Shown: positions 33,947 to 42,389 of the stretch, piece after piece
How positions within the stretch are numbered: position 1 is the stretch's first letter
How the letters are laid out: every line of letters starts with the position of its first letter
Assembly: GCA_965277895.1 (NCBI GenBank)
Contig: CBDIDR010000001.1
Span: forward strand, 868,001-932,000
Direction of reading: 5' to 3'
Source of the DNA: GCA-2862585 sp965277895
GTDB lineage: Bacteria; Bacteroidota; Bacteroidia; Flavobacteriales; UBA7312
Length of the DNA stretch: 64,000 nt
Translations under genes and position numbers: made by a program
The notes under the pieces: model-generated
What the model saw: the letters and a program-made list of their open reading frames with translations, nothing else
Database searches by the model: none
Told to the model about the DNA's origin: nothing

Positions 33947-34298
33947 ATGAAACTCATTCCCTTATTATTATTTGCGTGTTTTTTTTCAAATTACGTTTGC
34001 ACAGTCTTACCAAGGCAAATGGAAGCTTCAAAACAATTTTGGTGATACTACATTTTTAGAAATTACTTCTGACAGTATGTTTTTTCATGAAGTTTTGGAT
34101 GACTGTTATTCTACTTTATCATTAAGTTCTAATGTTGTTCGATATCAGCTTATAGACTTGACTGGTCGACTTGTTTATGATAAGTTAGTTGAAAATCAAG
34201 TGGAATATTTACATAAGAACCAATTAAAATCAGGAGTTTATATGCTCCATTTGATAGGAGAGAAAGGAAGTAATTTCGAAAGACTATTGATTGAATAG
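33947..34298 (+). pseudogene. Small secreted protein with T9SS-like tail, frameshifted at a T8 run
   Basis: From the ATG at 33947 the frame encodes the start of a signal peptide (MKLIPLLLFACFF), then crosses eight T residues (33979-33986) and ends after 32 codons. Removing one T joins it to the frame QITFAQSYQGKWKLQNNF, a normal signal-peptide cleavage region and mature start, running to 34298. The C-terminal ~45 residues (YQLIDLTGRLVYDK to FERLLIE) resemble the end of a T9SS type A sorting tail, but the usual YPNP start is missing, hinting at a further internal deletion. The T-tract may be phase-variable, a fixed mutation or a sequencing error. Confidence 0.65.
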
Positions 34299-34319
34299 AT
34301 GTATTTTAGTTTAGACAAG

Positions 34320-34350
34320 AAAAGCCGAGCAATTTTGCTCGGCTTTTTTT
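34320..34350 (+). terminator. Strong intrinsic terminator
   Basis: A 13-bp stem (34320-34332 with 34335-34347) with a 2-base loop as drawn and a T-run to about 34351. It ends the frameshifted gene; on the minus strand it lies just after tRNA-Leu and may end that transcript too. Confidence 0.88.
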
Positions 34351-34352
34351 TG

Positions 34353-34436
34353 TGCCCAGAATGGGACTTGAACCCATACGCCCGTAAGAGCACAGCCCCC
34401 TCAAGACTGCGTGTCTACCAATTTCACCACCTGGGC
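34353..34436 (-). tRNA. tRNA-Leu (anticodon GAG)
   Basis: On the minus strand, acceptor stem GCCCAGG pairs with TCTGGGC (one G-T pair). The anticodon stem CAGTC/GGCTG encloses loop TTGAGGG, giving anticodon GAG. A long variable arm, as expected for a class II tRNA, is followed by T-arm GGGTTCAAGTCCC. CCA is not encoded. Confidence 0.95.
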
Positions 34437-34443
34437 ATCAACT

Positions 34444-34468
34444 AAAAAACCCGTGAAAACGGGTTTTT
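34444..34468 (-). terminator. Terminator-like hairpin between tRNA-Lys and tRNA-Leu
   Basis: CCCGT (34450-34454) pairs with ACGGG (34459-34463), flanked by A and T runs that extend the stem. It would end or attenuate the tRNA-Lys transcript before tRNA-Leu, only 8 bases from the tRNA-Leu 5-prime end. Confidence 0.7.
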
Positions 34469-34470
34469 AG

Positions 34471-34543
34471 TGACCTGGCTGGGGCTCGAACCCAGGACCC
34501 TCTCCTTAAAAGGGAGATGCTCTACCAACTGAGCTACCAGGTC
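34471..34543 (-). tRNA. tRNA-Lys (anticodon TTT)
   Basis: On the minus strand, acceptor GACCTGG pairs with CCAGGTC, D-arm AGCTCAGTTGGTAGAGC, anticodon arm with loop CTTTTAA (anticodon TTT), and T-arm GGGTTCGAGCCCC. It is 73 bases long without an encoded CCA. Confidence 0.96.
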
Positions 34544-34630
34544 GGTTTGAAATTGAGGATGCAAATATAATTGCATTATTTCAAACTGCAAGAATTTAAA
34601 TTAAAAATTTAAGTGAAAATTATATGCTTA

Positions 34631-35797
34631 TTAATGAATGGTTTTACATCGTTCAAACTCTGCATTTTCATCAAAGAGTTTTCGATATGTTTTTAAAACC
34701 ATATACTTGGAAGTCCCTAGGTTTTGAACAATCTTTACCATCTTAGGATTAAAGTCGCCAATCCAGGTAATTATGAGCTTTTTGTAGTGAACGCTGTCAG
34801 TATCGAATTGATTTTTAACTGCCATTATTATAGCACCTTCCAAGCCTTTCTTTTGGAATTCGGGAGCAACACCAAAGGCTAGTCCAAAAACAGTATCACA
34901 TGTTCCAGTCCATTTATGGTACAGGAACTTGAGTTTTCCTATCCAGTTAAGTTTTCCATTAATATGTTTAAATATCTGATTTAGTTCAGGAAGGGCAATG
35001 AAAAAAGCGATAGGTTCGTCTTTGTAATAAGCAAACCAGATTAGTTTCTCATCCATAATTGGTTTCATTTTCCTCATAATAGAACGAGCCTGAGATGCTG
35101 GCATACCCTTGAAGTTACTATGCGTTTTCCATGCTTTATTGTACACCGTTCTAAAATCTTCGGCATAATCGAACATTTTACTCTTTTCTAGATGTCGAAA
35201 TGTGAAGCCTTTATCTTTTAATATTCGTTCAGAACGGTCTCTATATTTTTGAGGGATATCTTCATTAATATCTCTACAGTACATAAACTGCTCGAAATAG
35301 GTCAAAAAACCATAATCTTCGAAAAGATGCTGATAGTATGGCGGCTGATATGGATTTGCATAGATTGGAGGGTTTTGAAAACCTTCAACTAACAAGCCCC
35401 AAAAACGGTCTCTTTCTCCAAAATTTACAGGACCATCCATAGCTTCCATTTCCCTTTCTTCAAGCCATGTCTTTGCAGTATCAAACAACAATTTTGAAGC
35501 AGTTGTATCATTTATACATTCGAAAAAGCCAACTCCTCCAGTAGGCTGTTTTTCGCTGAAAGCCTTTTTCCTATTTATAAAGGCTGCTATTCTTCCAATA
35601 TAATTACCCTCATCATCTTTCAATAACCAACGTATTGCTTCACCATGCCTAAAGAATTTATTTTCTTTTTTAGAAAAAACAGATTCAATGTCCTTTTCTA
35701 GATGAGGAATCCAATTAGAATCATTTTTATAAATTTCAAAAGGAAGCTGATGAAAATGCCTTATCGTATCCGAAGTATTTACTTGAACAATTGTCAT
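34631..35797 (-). CDS. GNAT-like protein, function unknown
   Basis: The start at the ATG at 35797 (MTIVQVNTSD) is preferred over one nine codons upstream; the protein then has 388 residues. It looks like a tandem GNAT-type acyltransferase: an N-terminal half with GNYIGRIAAFINRKK and a C-terminal half with FGVAPEFQKKGLEGAIIMAV, the latter resembling an acetyl-CoA-binding loop. The PVNFGERDRFWGLL and NPPYYQ-like blocks recur in Bacteroidota proteins of unknown role. No substrate can be assigned. It is a single gene, divergent from the SDR gene. Confidence 0.75.
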   Translation of the reverse strand: MTIVQVNTSDTIRHFHQLPFEIYKNDSNWIPHLEKDIESVFSKKENKFFRHGEAIRWLLKDDEGNYIGRIAAFINRKKAFSEKQPTGGVGFFECINDTTASKLLFDTAKTWLEEREMEAMDGPVNFGERDRFWGLLVEGFQNPPIYANPYQPPYYQHLFEDYGFLTYFEQFMYCRDINEDIPQKYRDRSERILKDKGFTFRHLEKSKMFDYAEDFRTVYNKAWKTHSNFKGMPASQARSIMRKMKPIMDEKLIWFAYYKDEPIAFFIALPELNQIFKHINGKLNWIGKLKFLYHKWTGTCDTVFGLAFGVAPEFQKKGLEGAIIMAVKNQFDTDSVHYKKLIITWIGDFNPKMVKIVQNLGTSKYMVLKTYRKLFDENAEFERCKTIH

Positions 35798-35840
35798 TAA
35801 AAAAATGTTTATTTGTAAAAGCAAATTAAGCTGAAATTAA

Positions 35841-36644
35841 ATGAAAAACAAAGTCGTCATTGTTACTGGTGCATCTTCTGGAATTGGAGAAGCATGTGCG
35901 TGGTACTTTGTTAAGCAGGGAAGTAAGGTTGTTTTAGCGGCAAGAAATTCTCAGAAATTAGAAGAGATTAGTGAAAAGATGACTTCGAAAGGGTTTACTT
36001 CTCTAGTTGTACAGGCAGATGTGAGTATTGAGGGTGACTGTAAACGATTAGTTAACGAAACACTAAAAGTATTTAAAGGAATAGACGTACTCATTAATAA
36101 CGCTGGTATATCGATGAGAGCAATTCTAGAGGAGGTAGATTTATCAGTTATCAAAAAGGTTATGGACGTTAATTTTTATGGTACAGTCTTTTGCACTAAA
36201 TACGCTTTACCTTTCTTGCTTGAATCTAAAGGTTCTGTTGTAGGAGTTTCTTCTATTGCAGGCTACAAAGGGCTTCCTGGAAGGACGGCTTATTCAGCAT
36301 CTAAATTTGCTATGCAAGGTTTTTTGGAGTCTCTTCGAATTGAAAATCTTGAGAAAAACTTACACGTACTAATCGCTTGCCCTGGTTTCACAGCATCTAA
36401 TATTAGAAACACTGCTTTATCAAAGGATGGAGGTGTACAATCAGAGAGTCCAAGAGATGAAAAATCTATGATGTCTGCAGAAGAAGTAGCAGAAAAAATA
36501 TATTTATCCGTAATTAAGAGACAAAATTCATTAGTCATGACAATTAATGGAAAACTTACCGTATTTTTGAACAAACTTTTACCAAGTTTAGTGGACCGAT
36601 TAGTATTTAACCATTTAAAGAAAGAACCTAATTCACCTTTTTAA
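35841..36644 (+). CDS. Short-chain dehydrogenase/reductase
   Basis: The 267-residue Rossmann-fold oxidoreductase has the cofactor motif TGASSGIG at residues 9-16, NNAG at 86-89, catalytic Ser138, Tyr151 and Lys155 (YSASK). The arginine-containing AARN segment after the second strand would favour NADP. The substrate is unknown; classical SDRs act on keto or hydroxy groups of lipids, steroids and sugars. It is followed by aroK after 28 bases. Confidence 0.92.
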   Translation: MKNKVVIVTGASSGIGEACAWYFVKQGSKVVLAARNSQKLEEISEKMTSKGFTSLVVQADVSIEGDCKRLVNETLKVFKGIDVLINNAGISMRAILEEVDLSVIKKVMDVNFYGTVFCTKYALPFLLESKGSVVGVSSIAGYKGLPGRTAYSASKFAMQGFLESLRIENLEKNLHVLIACPGFTASNIRNTALSKDGGVQSESPRDEKSMMSAEEVAEKIYLSVIKRQNSLVMTINGKLTVFLNKLLPSLVDRLVFNHLKKEPNSPF

Positions 36645-36672
36645 TCCTATCAAACCTTAAAACAAATCTATA

Positions 36673-37176
36673 ATGACCATTTTCTTAGTTGGCTACATGG
36701 GTAGCGGAAAAAGCACCTTAGGGCAAAAACTTGCATATAATTTAAAACACGAATTCATTGACCTTGACAAGTATATTGAGGAACAAGAGGGACGTACTAT
36801 CAAAGAAATTTTTGAAGAAGATGGTGAGGATTATTTTAGGAAATTAGAACGGTTATATCTTCACAGAATTATTGATGTAGAAGATACAGTTATTTCAACA
36901 GGTGGAGGTACTCCATGTCATTTTGATAATATGGAGCAGATGAATGAATATGGAATGACAGTATATATAAATATGCATCCTAAGGCCTTGATTCCAAGAC
37001 TACAAAAATCAGCTGTATTTAGACCTCTTATTGAAGGACTTGAAGGAGAAGAATTACTCGATTATGTGTATAAAACACTAAGAGAGAGAGAAGGTTTTTA
37101 CCACAAAGCTCAAAAGGTAATTACTGGATATAATCTAAACGCAAAAAGGCTACAGGAATATTGTTTGGAAGAATAG
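36673..37176 (+). CDS. aroK: Shikimate kinase
   Basis: Phosphorylates shikimate at the 3-hydroxyl with ATP, 167 residues. The P-loop is GYMGSGKST (residues 7-15), the substrate-binding aspartate and arginine lie in DLDKYIEEQEG and EDYFRKLE, and STGGGTPCH is the conserved glycine-rich strand. It is co-oriented with hutH, which begins 6 bases later, but no functional link between the two is apparent. Confidence 0.94.
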   Translation: MTIFLVGYMGSGKSTLGQKLAYNLKHEFIDLDKYIEEQEGRTIKEIFEEDGEDYFRKLERLYLHRIIDVEDTVISTGGGTPCHFDNMEQMNEYGMTVYINMHPKALIPRLQKSAVFRPLIEGLEGEELLDYVYKTLREREGFYHKAQKVITGYNLNAKRLQEYCLEE

Positions 37177-37182
37177 AAAGTG

Positions 37183-38676
37183 ATGCACGAAATCAGTAAC
37201 AAAAATTTATCTCTGAAAGAAATTCATCAAATAATTCATAATGAAGAATTATTGGTGCTTTCAAAAGATGTTATTGATAAAATTCAATCTTGCAGAGATT
37301 ATCTAGATTTAAAATCTAATGAGAATAAAGCCATTTATGGAGTAAATACTGGTTTTGGTTCTTTGTGCAATGAATCAATCTCTCAGGAAGACTTAAGTCA
37401 GCTTCAAATCAATTTAGTATTGTCTCATGCCTGTGGCTTCGGAGAAGAAGTACCAAGCAATATTGTGAAGTTAATGCTATTCTTAAAGATAAAGTCATTG
37501 TCTTATGGGCATTCTGGAGTGCAAGTAGAAACGGTTCAACGCTTAGTAGATTTTTATAATAACGACATTCTACCAGTTGTTTTTCAACAGGGCTCATTGG
37601 GTGCATCTGGTGATTTGGCACCACTGGCTCATCTTTCATTGCCTTTATTAGGCTTGGGAGAAGTATATTACGAGAGTATAAAACAGGACTCATCCGTTAT
37701 TTTGGAAAAAATGGGATGGAAGCCAATTTCTTTAAAATCTAAGGAAGGTTTAGCATTGCTTAATGGCACACAGTTTATGAATGCTTACGCTGTGGAGTGC
37801 TTGCTAAGAGCCTATAAGATTTCATATTTAGCTGATTTAATAGGGGCATCATCACTAGATGGATTTGATGGGCGAATAGAACCGTTTAATGCCTTAGTCC
37901 ATTACATAAGACCACACAAAGGGCAATTAGATACCGCCAAAAATATCTCAGAATTTCTTTCATCAAGTGAGTTAATAGAACAGCCTAAGACTAACTTACA
38001 AGACCCGTATTCATTCAGGTGTATTCCACAAGTACATGGTGCTACTAAAGATGCGCTAAGTCATATAGAAAATACAGTAGTTACAGAAATGAATTCAGTA
38101 ACCGATAACCCAAATATCTTTGTTAATGAAGATGAGGTTATATCAGCAGGTAATTTTCATGGGCAGCCACTGGCATTGACTATGGATTATATGGCAATAG
38201 CCATTTCTGAGTTAGGAGCTATTTCTGAAAGAAGAACCTATTTATTGATTTCAGGTCAGAGAGAATTGCCTCCATACCTTGTTAAAAATCCAGGTCTTAA
38301 CTCTGGTTTTATGATACCTCAATACACAGCAGCAAGTATTGCCAGTCAGAATAAACAGTTGTGTACACCAGCTTCAGTTGATAGTATAGTGTCGTCAAAC
38401 GGGCAAGAAGACCATGTAAGTATGGGAGCTAATTCAGCAACTAAACTTCTTAGAGTTATAGAAAATACAGAAAGAATTTTAAGTATTGAGTTAATGACGG
38501 CTTCTCAAGCATTATCATTTAGAACATCTAAGTCTTCACCTTTTATTGAAAATTTAATGAAGGCTTACAGAGAAGACGTGCCAGTTGTAGACGAAGACGG
38601 TATCATGCACAATTATATGAAAAAGTCCTTGAGCTTTATTCAGTCTCTAGCTATTGAAGAAGACATCTTATTCTAG
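37183..38676 (+). CDS. hutH: Histidine ammonia-lyase
   Basis: Deaminates histidine to urocanate, the first step of histidine use. The start is the ATG at 37183; a GTG directly before it is also in frame. Length is 497 residues. The self-processed MIO cofactor comes from Ala-Ser-Gly at about 141-143 in GSLGASGDLAPLAHLSLP. YGVNTGFG near residue 52 holds the catalytic tyrosine. ELPPYLV and NGQEDHVSMGANSA complete the lyase signature. Tyrosine or phenylalanine lyases share this fold, but the presence of hutI and ftcD in this window favours histidine. Confidence 0.9.
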   Translation: MHEISNKNLSLKEIHQIIHNEELLVLSKDVIDKIQSCRDYLDLKSNENKAIYGVNTGFGSLCNESISQEDLSQLQINLVLSHACGFGEEVPSNIVKLMLFLKIKSLSYGHSGVQVETVQRLVDFYNNDILPVVFQQGSLGASGDLAPLAHLSLPLLGLGEVYYESIKQDSSVILEKMGWKPISLKSKEGLALLNGTQFMNAYAVECLLRAYKISYLADLIGASSLDGFDGRIEPFNALVHYIRPHKGQLDTAKNISEFLSSSELIEQPKTNLQDPYSFRCIPQVHGATKDALSHIENTVVTEMNSVTDNPNIFVNEDEVISAGNFHGQPLALTMDYMAIAISELGAISERRTYLLISGQRELPPYLVKNPGLNSGFMIPQYTAASIASQNKQLCTPASVDSIVSSNGQEDHVSMGANSATKLLRVIENTERILSIELMTASQALSFRTSKSSPFIENLMKAYREDVPVVDEDGIMHNYMKKSLSFIQSLAIEEDILF

Positions 38677-39863
38677 ATTTTCTTACAAATCAGAATTTTC
38701 TTTTTGTCGTCTATCAGAGTAGTTGCAAACAAATAATCATTTCCACCATCTTTAATACCAATCTTTTTACGAATATCGGCTACTGATAAAGGGAAATTTC
38801 TTCTAGTAATGTTGGCTTTTTTCTCATTTAGAAGTGGTAGTATTTCCTTTTTGTCAAGGCTTTTTATGTGTTTCAATTCAAACGTCCTTCCAGGAAAATT
38901 ATCAATCAAGATATCCGAAGTGTAAATGTGGCTGTTTTTATGGATTTTTTTCATATTTAGCTGATTAGCTATGGAATTGAATGCTCCTGCTTTTAAAATG
39001 CTTGCGTTAGGCTCGTAAATGTATCTTAGAGGCGAAGAGTAAAAACATTTTTTATCCTCATCCTTAAAGTAGAATTGGAACGACACTTTTTTTGTTAAAT
39101 CAGAACACTGAATTTTGATATTGCTTCCTAAGTTTTCTTCAATCAGAAATAAAAGCTCTTTGCATTCATTGTTTACTGCCACAACATGAACTTCTTTAAC
39201 ACCAGAAATTTGCTGTAACACTTGTTTAATATCAAGTAGGGGAGCGGTTTTTAATAATACTACCTTTCCTTTTGAATGTAGTAAGTTGAGGTGTTCAAGA
39301 ATATTTGGCGTATAGTCTTTGAGTTGAATTACCTTTTGTTTAGAAGAATTTCTTCTAGAAGGATCAATATATATTAGGTCAAAATTATCGTTTGATGCAT
39401 TGAGGTAGTCGATTCCATCCGTTTTAACCGAATGTATTTTTGAAGATAGTTGCTTAAAGTTGTGTTGAGCAATGTATTGCAAGTCCGTGTCTATTTCACA
39501 ATGAATACCATTTTCAAAAGACTTGCTAATAAAAAAAGAATCTATACCAAAGCCACCAGTTAAATCTATAAATGATTTGCCTTTAACTAGAATTGACTTA
39601 TAGTATGCTGTTAATTCTGAGGAACATTGTTCCATACTAACTTTTGAAGGATATATCAACTTCTTTTGCTCATACCATGAAGGTATTTTTGAGCGTGCAA
39701 TACGCATACCGTGAAGTTGATTGGCCAAAACTGATATATCTATATCTTTTTGCTTCGAAACGGAAAACAATACTTTCTCAATTGGACTATTGTGATTTTT
39801 GGAAATAAAATCAATCCAAGATGATTGTTGTAAAAAGGAATATTTATCTAGAAAATCGGACAG
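38673..39863 (-). CDS. PG_1098-type class I SAM methyltransferase with THUMP-like C-terminus
   Basis: The Rossmann methyltransferase core has FIDLTGGFGIDSFF as the AdoMet motif and DLIYIDPSRR as motif IV, and the C-terminal part (NFPLSVADIRKK, GGNDYLFATT) matches the THUMP-like domain of this Bacteroidota family. It probably modifies RNA. The start is unclear: the frame is open to a stop at 39879 and the conserved N-terminal helix (LSDFLDKYSFLQQ) lies upstream of the first TTG (39770), yet no ATG exists there. A CTG at 39863, touching the permease stop, or another non-ATG codon is likely. Confidence 0.8.
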   Translation of the reverse strand: MSDFLDKYSFLQQSSWIDFISKNHNSPIEKVLFSVSKQKDIDISVLANQLHGMRIARSKIPSWYEQKKLIYPSKVSMEQCSSELTAYYKSILVKGKSFIDLTGGFGIDSFFISKSFENGIHCEIDTDLQYIAQHNFKQLSSKIHSVKTDGIDYLNASNDNFDLIYIDPSRRNSSKQKVIQLKDYTPNILEHLNLLHSKGKVVLLKTAPLLDIKQVLQQISGVKEVHVVAVNNECKELLFLIEENLGSNIKIQCSDLTKKVSFQFYFKDEDKKCFYSSPLRYIYEPNASILKAGAFNSIANQLNMKKIHKNSHIYTSDILIDNFPGRTFELKHIKSLDKKEILPLLNEKKANITRRNFPLSVADIRKKIGIKDGGNDYLFATTLIDDKKKILICKKI

Positions 39864-39864
39864 T

Positions 39865-40947
39865 TTAAATGTTTTTAGTCAGTTCCTTAATAATTTTAAA
39901 CTCGTTTAAAAACTCTTTAGCTACTACTCTAAAAAAGGTGTAAAATGGAATGGCAATAATCATTCCTGTAATCCCCCAAATAGTTCCTGCAGAAATAACT
40001 ACTAGAAATATTTCCAGAGGGTGTGCCTTCACACTGTTAGAAAATATGATTGGTTGAAGAATAAAATTATCGATTAGCTGCATACTTCCGAATACCACAC
40101 AAATTTTAATGATTAAAGGAATCATTTGAGTATAAAAGTCTAGCTCAAGGTTTGTGGAAATGCCAATAATCACACCAATTAATGCTCCTATGATAGGACC
40201 GATGTATGGAATGACATTTATTAAGCCTGCCAAAAAACCAATTAGAATGGCATTTTTAATTCCAAGTATACTTAAGCCTAGACTAACGATAATAGTTATG
40301 GTGAAAATTTGGATAATGACACCTATAAAATAGCGGCTTAATAAACGTTTTGCATTCTTAAGGGCGTTTGTTAGCTGCTTACTTTTGTTGTTTGGTACAA
40401 CTGTAAGAATGAAATTGTTAAACAAGTCTTTATCTTTCAGAAAGAAGAAGGTAATGAATAAAATAGAAAATAAGGCAATTAGGCTGTTTCCTAAAATGCC
40501 CAATGCCGAATTAAAAATGGATTTGACTTTCGTCAAACTTATTAGTTTGAAAATTTCATTGTCAATAGAGGATTCAGGACTTAGAAAATGATGCTCTTTA
40601 AGCCAAATATCTAAATCATTTAATGGAGCTTCTAATTCCGAAGAAACGGCTTCAAAATCGATGGATGATATTATTCTTGCTTCTTCAATAACTAGAGGAG
40701 TGAATAGCGAAAAGATGCTAAAGAAAAATATTACTAAGAGCAATAATGTAACTACACTATTGAATGTTCTTGGTAGTGATTTTCCCTTAATGGTTAATAG
40801 AGAAAGTCCTTTCATTACGGGTCTGCCAATTAGAGCCAAAACAACCGATACCAAAACATAAGCAACAATTGTATTTAGATAAACGATTAATATCAGACCG
40901 ATTATAATACCAATTATTGTCAGTATGTTTTTTATGTTCTGGTTCAT
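39865..40947 (-). CDS. AI-2E family transporter
   Basis: The 360-residue inner-membrane protein has about eight hydrophobic segments and the family core GLINVIPYIGPIIGALIGVIIG followed by FILQPIIFSNSVKAHPLEIFLVVISAG. Relatives export autoinducer-2 or exchange Na+/H+; no signalling genes lie nearby, so the substrate is open. It begins 12 bases after the DUF4159 stop and runs into the methyltransferase gene. Confidence 0.92.
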   Translation of the reverse strand: MNQNIKNILTIIGIIIGLILIVYLNTIVAYVLVSVVLALIGRPVMKGLSLLTIKGKSLPRTFNSVVTLLLLVIFFFSIFSLFTPLVIEEARIISSIDFEAVSSELEAPLNDLDIWLKEHHFLSPESSIDNEIFKLISLTKVKSIFNSALGILGNSLIALFSILFITFFFLKDKDLFNNFILTVVPNNKSKQLTNALKNAKRLLSRYFIGVIIQIFTITIIVSLGLSILGIKNAILIGFLAGLINVIPYIGPIIGALIGVIIGISTNLELDFYTQMIPLIIKICVVFGSMQLIDNFILQPIIFSNSVKAHPLEIFLVVISAGTIWGITGMIIAIPFYTFFRVVAKEFLNEFKIIKELTKNI

Positions 40948-40959
40948 TTTACGAATGTA

Positions 40960-41613
40960 TTAGTTTTGATTAGAAAAAACAAAGTCAATGATGTTTGCTC
41001 CCATCTTTAAGGCTTTAAGCCTTGTCTCTTGGCTATCATTGTGTACTTCAGCATCTTCCCATCCATCCCCTAAATCACTTTCATAAGAGTAAAAACAAAC
41101 CATTCTACCTTTATAAAATAATCCGAAACCTTGAGATGGCTTTTCATCGTGCTTGTGAATTTTTGGTAAGCCATTTTTGAAGCTAAATTCTTGGTTATAA
41201 ATAGGATGGTTGTAGGGGAGTTCTACAAAATCACTTTCAGGAAAAACCTTTTTCATCTCTGGTCTTACAAACTTATCCATTCCATAGTTATCGTCAATGT
41301 GTAAGAAGCCGCCTCCAATAAGGTAATTCCTAAGGTTTTCACTATCATCTGTTGAGAAAACCACATTCCCATGTCCAGTCATATGTACAAAAGGATAATT
41401 GAATATAGCCTGATTCCCAACCTCTACTATATCGTACTGTTTATCCATATTAGTGCCAAGCCTATCATTACAAAACTGAATTAGGTTTGTTAGGGCAGTA
41501 GGGTTAGAGTACCAATCACCCCCGCCATTATACTTTAAAACAGCTATTTTGTAAGATGGTGACACAAAACTACACATCAGTGTAAAGCCTAAAATGTAAA
41601 GTGCTATTCTCAT
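40960..41613 (-). CDS. DUF4159 secreted protein
   Basis: The 217-residue product has an N-terminal signal sequence (about 1-20). The rest matches DUF4159: AVLKYNGGGDWYSNPTALTNL, PFVHMTGHGNVVFS and GGGFLHIDDNYGMD, a fold related to glutamine-amidotransferase-like domains in Bacteroidota. The role is unknown. Its start overlaps the rsmE stop by 4 bases, placing it in the rsmE-DUF4159-AI-2E-methyltransferase transcript. Confidence 0.9.
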   Translation of the reverse strand: MRIALYILGFTLMCSFVSPSYKIAVLKYNGGGDWYSNPTALTNLIQFCNDRLGTNMDKQYDIVEVGNQAIFNYPFVHMTGHGNVVFSTDDSENLRNYLIGGGFLHIDDNYGMDKFVRPEMKKVFPESDFVELPYNHPIYNQEFSFKNGLPKIHKHDEKPSQGFGLFYKGRMVCFYSYESDLGDGWEDAEVHNDSQETRLKALKMGANIIDFVFSNQN

Positions 41614-42311
41614 TGATTGATTAGATTAATTGTATGACAAGCAACTACCCCCGCAGTTTCGGTTCTTAGACGACTTGAGCCTAGAGATACAGCTTTGAAA
41701 TTATTCTCTACAGCTAATTGAATTTCATTAGTTGAAAAATCTCCTTCAGGACCAATTAGTAGTAAGCTGTCTTTACCCTTATTTAGAGTGTTTTTCAATT
41801 GTGGTTTTTCGTCATCAAAGCAGTGTGCGATATAGCAGTCTTCATTAAAGTTTGATTGTATGAATGTCTTATAATGAATGATATCATTCAGTTTGGGCAA
41901 GTATGCTCGTTTTGATTGCTTCATTGCACTGACAAGAATTTTATTCAATCTTTCTAGTTTTAAAACTTTACGTTCAGAATTATCGCAGATTATAGGAGTG
42001 ATTTCATTAATGCCAATTTCTGTTGCTTTTTCTAGAAACCATTCAAATCTATCATTACTCTTTGTTGGTGCAATAGCGAGGTGAATATGGGTTTTACTTT
42101 TACCAAACTCTTTTTCACTACTTACTATTTCAAGCTGGCATGACTTAACATTATCGTTGGTAATACGTGCGGTATAAAAACCACCTTTTCCATCAACTAA
42201 GTTAACTTCATCACCAATAGTTTTTCTTAAAACCATTACACAATGTTTACTTTCTTCTTTAGAAAGAGTGTATTCGTTTGAATTTATATCAGCTGTGTAA
42301 AAGAGTTGCAT
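41610..42311 (-). CDS. rsmE: 16S rRNA (uracil-1498-N3)-methyltransferase
   Basis: SPOUT methyltransferase acting on 16S rRNA in the 30S subunit, 233 residues. The N-terminal PUA-like part contains KHCVMVLRKTIGDEV. The C-terminal knot has LLIGPEGDFSTNEI and LGSSRLRTETAG, the AdoMet site. A TACTTTTG box lies 8 bases before the ATG. Confidence 0.95.
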   Translation of the reverse strand: MQLFYTADINSNEYTLSKEESKHCVMVLRKTIGDEVNLVDGKGGFYTARITNDNVKSCQLEIVSSEKEFGKSKTHIHLAIAPTKSNDRFEWFLEKATEIGINEITPIICDNSERKVLKLERLNKILVSAMKQSKRAYLPKLNDIIHYKTFIQSNFNEDCYIAHCFDDEKPQLKNTLNKGKDSLLLIGPEGDFSTNEIQLAVENNFKAVSLGSSRLRTETAGVVACHTINLINQ

Positions 42312-42319
42312 ATTATTCT

Positions 42320-42327
42320 CAAAAGTA
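42320..42327 (-). promoter_or_regulatory. Candidate -7 box of the rsmE operon (TACTTTTG)
   Basis: Exact TAnnTTTG match on the minus strand with 8 bases before the rsmE ATG, again pointing to a leaderless or very short-leader transcript. Confidence 0.45.
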
Positions 42328-42389
42328 TAAAAAACTACTCTTTGGTCGCTTAATTTTATTTTCTTTGTTTTTAAGATTAAAATTAACCG

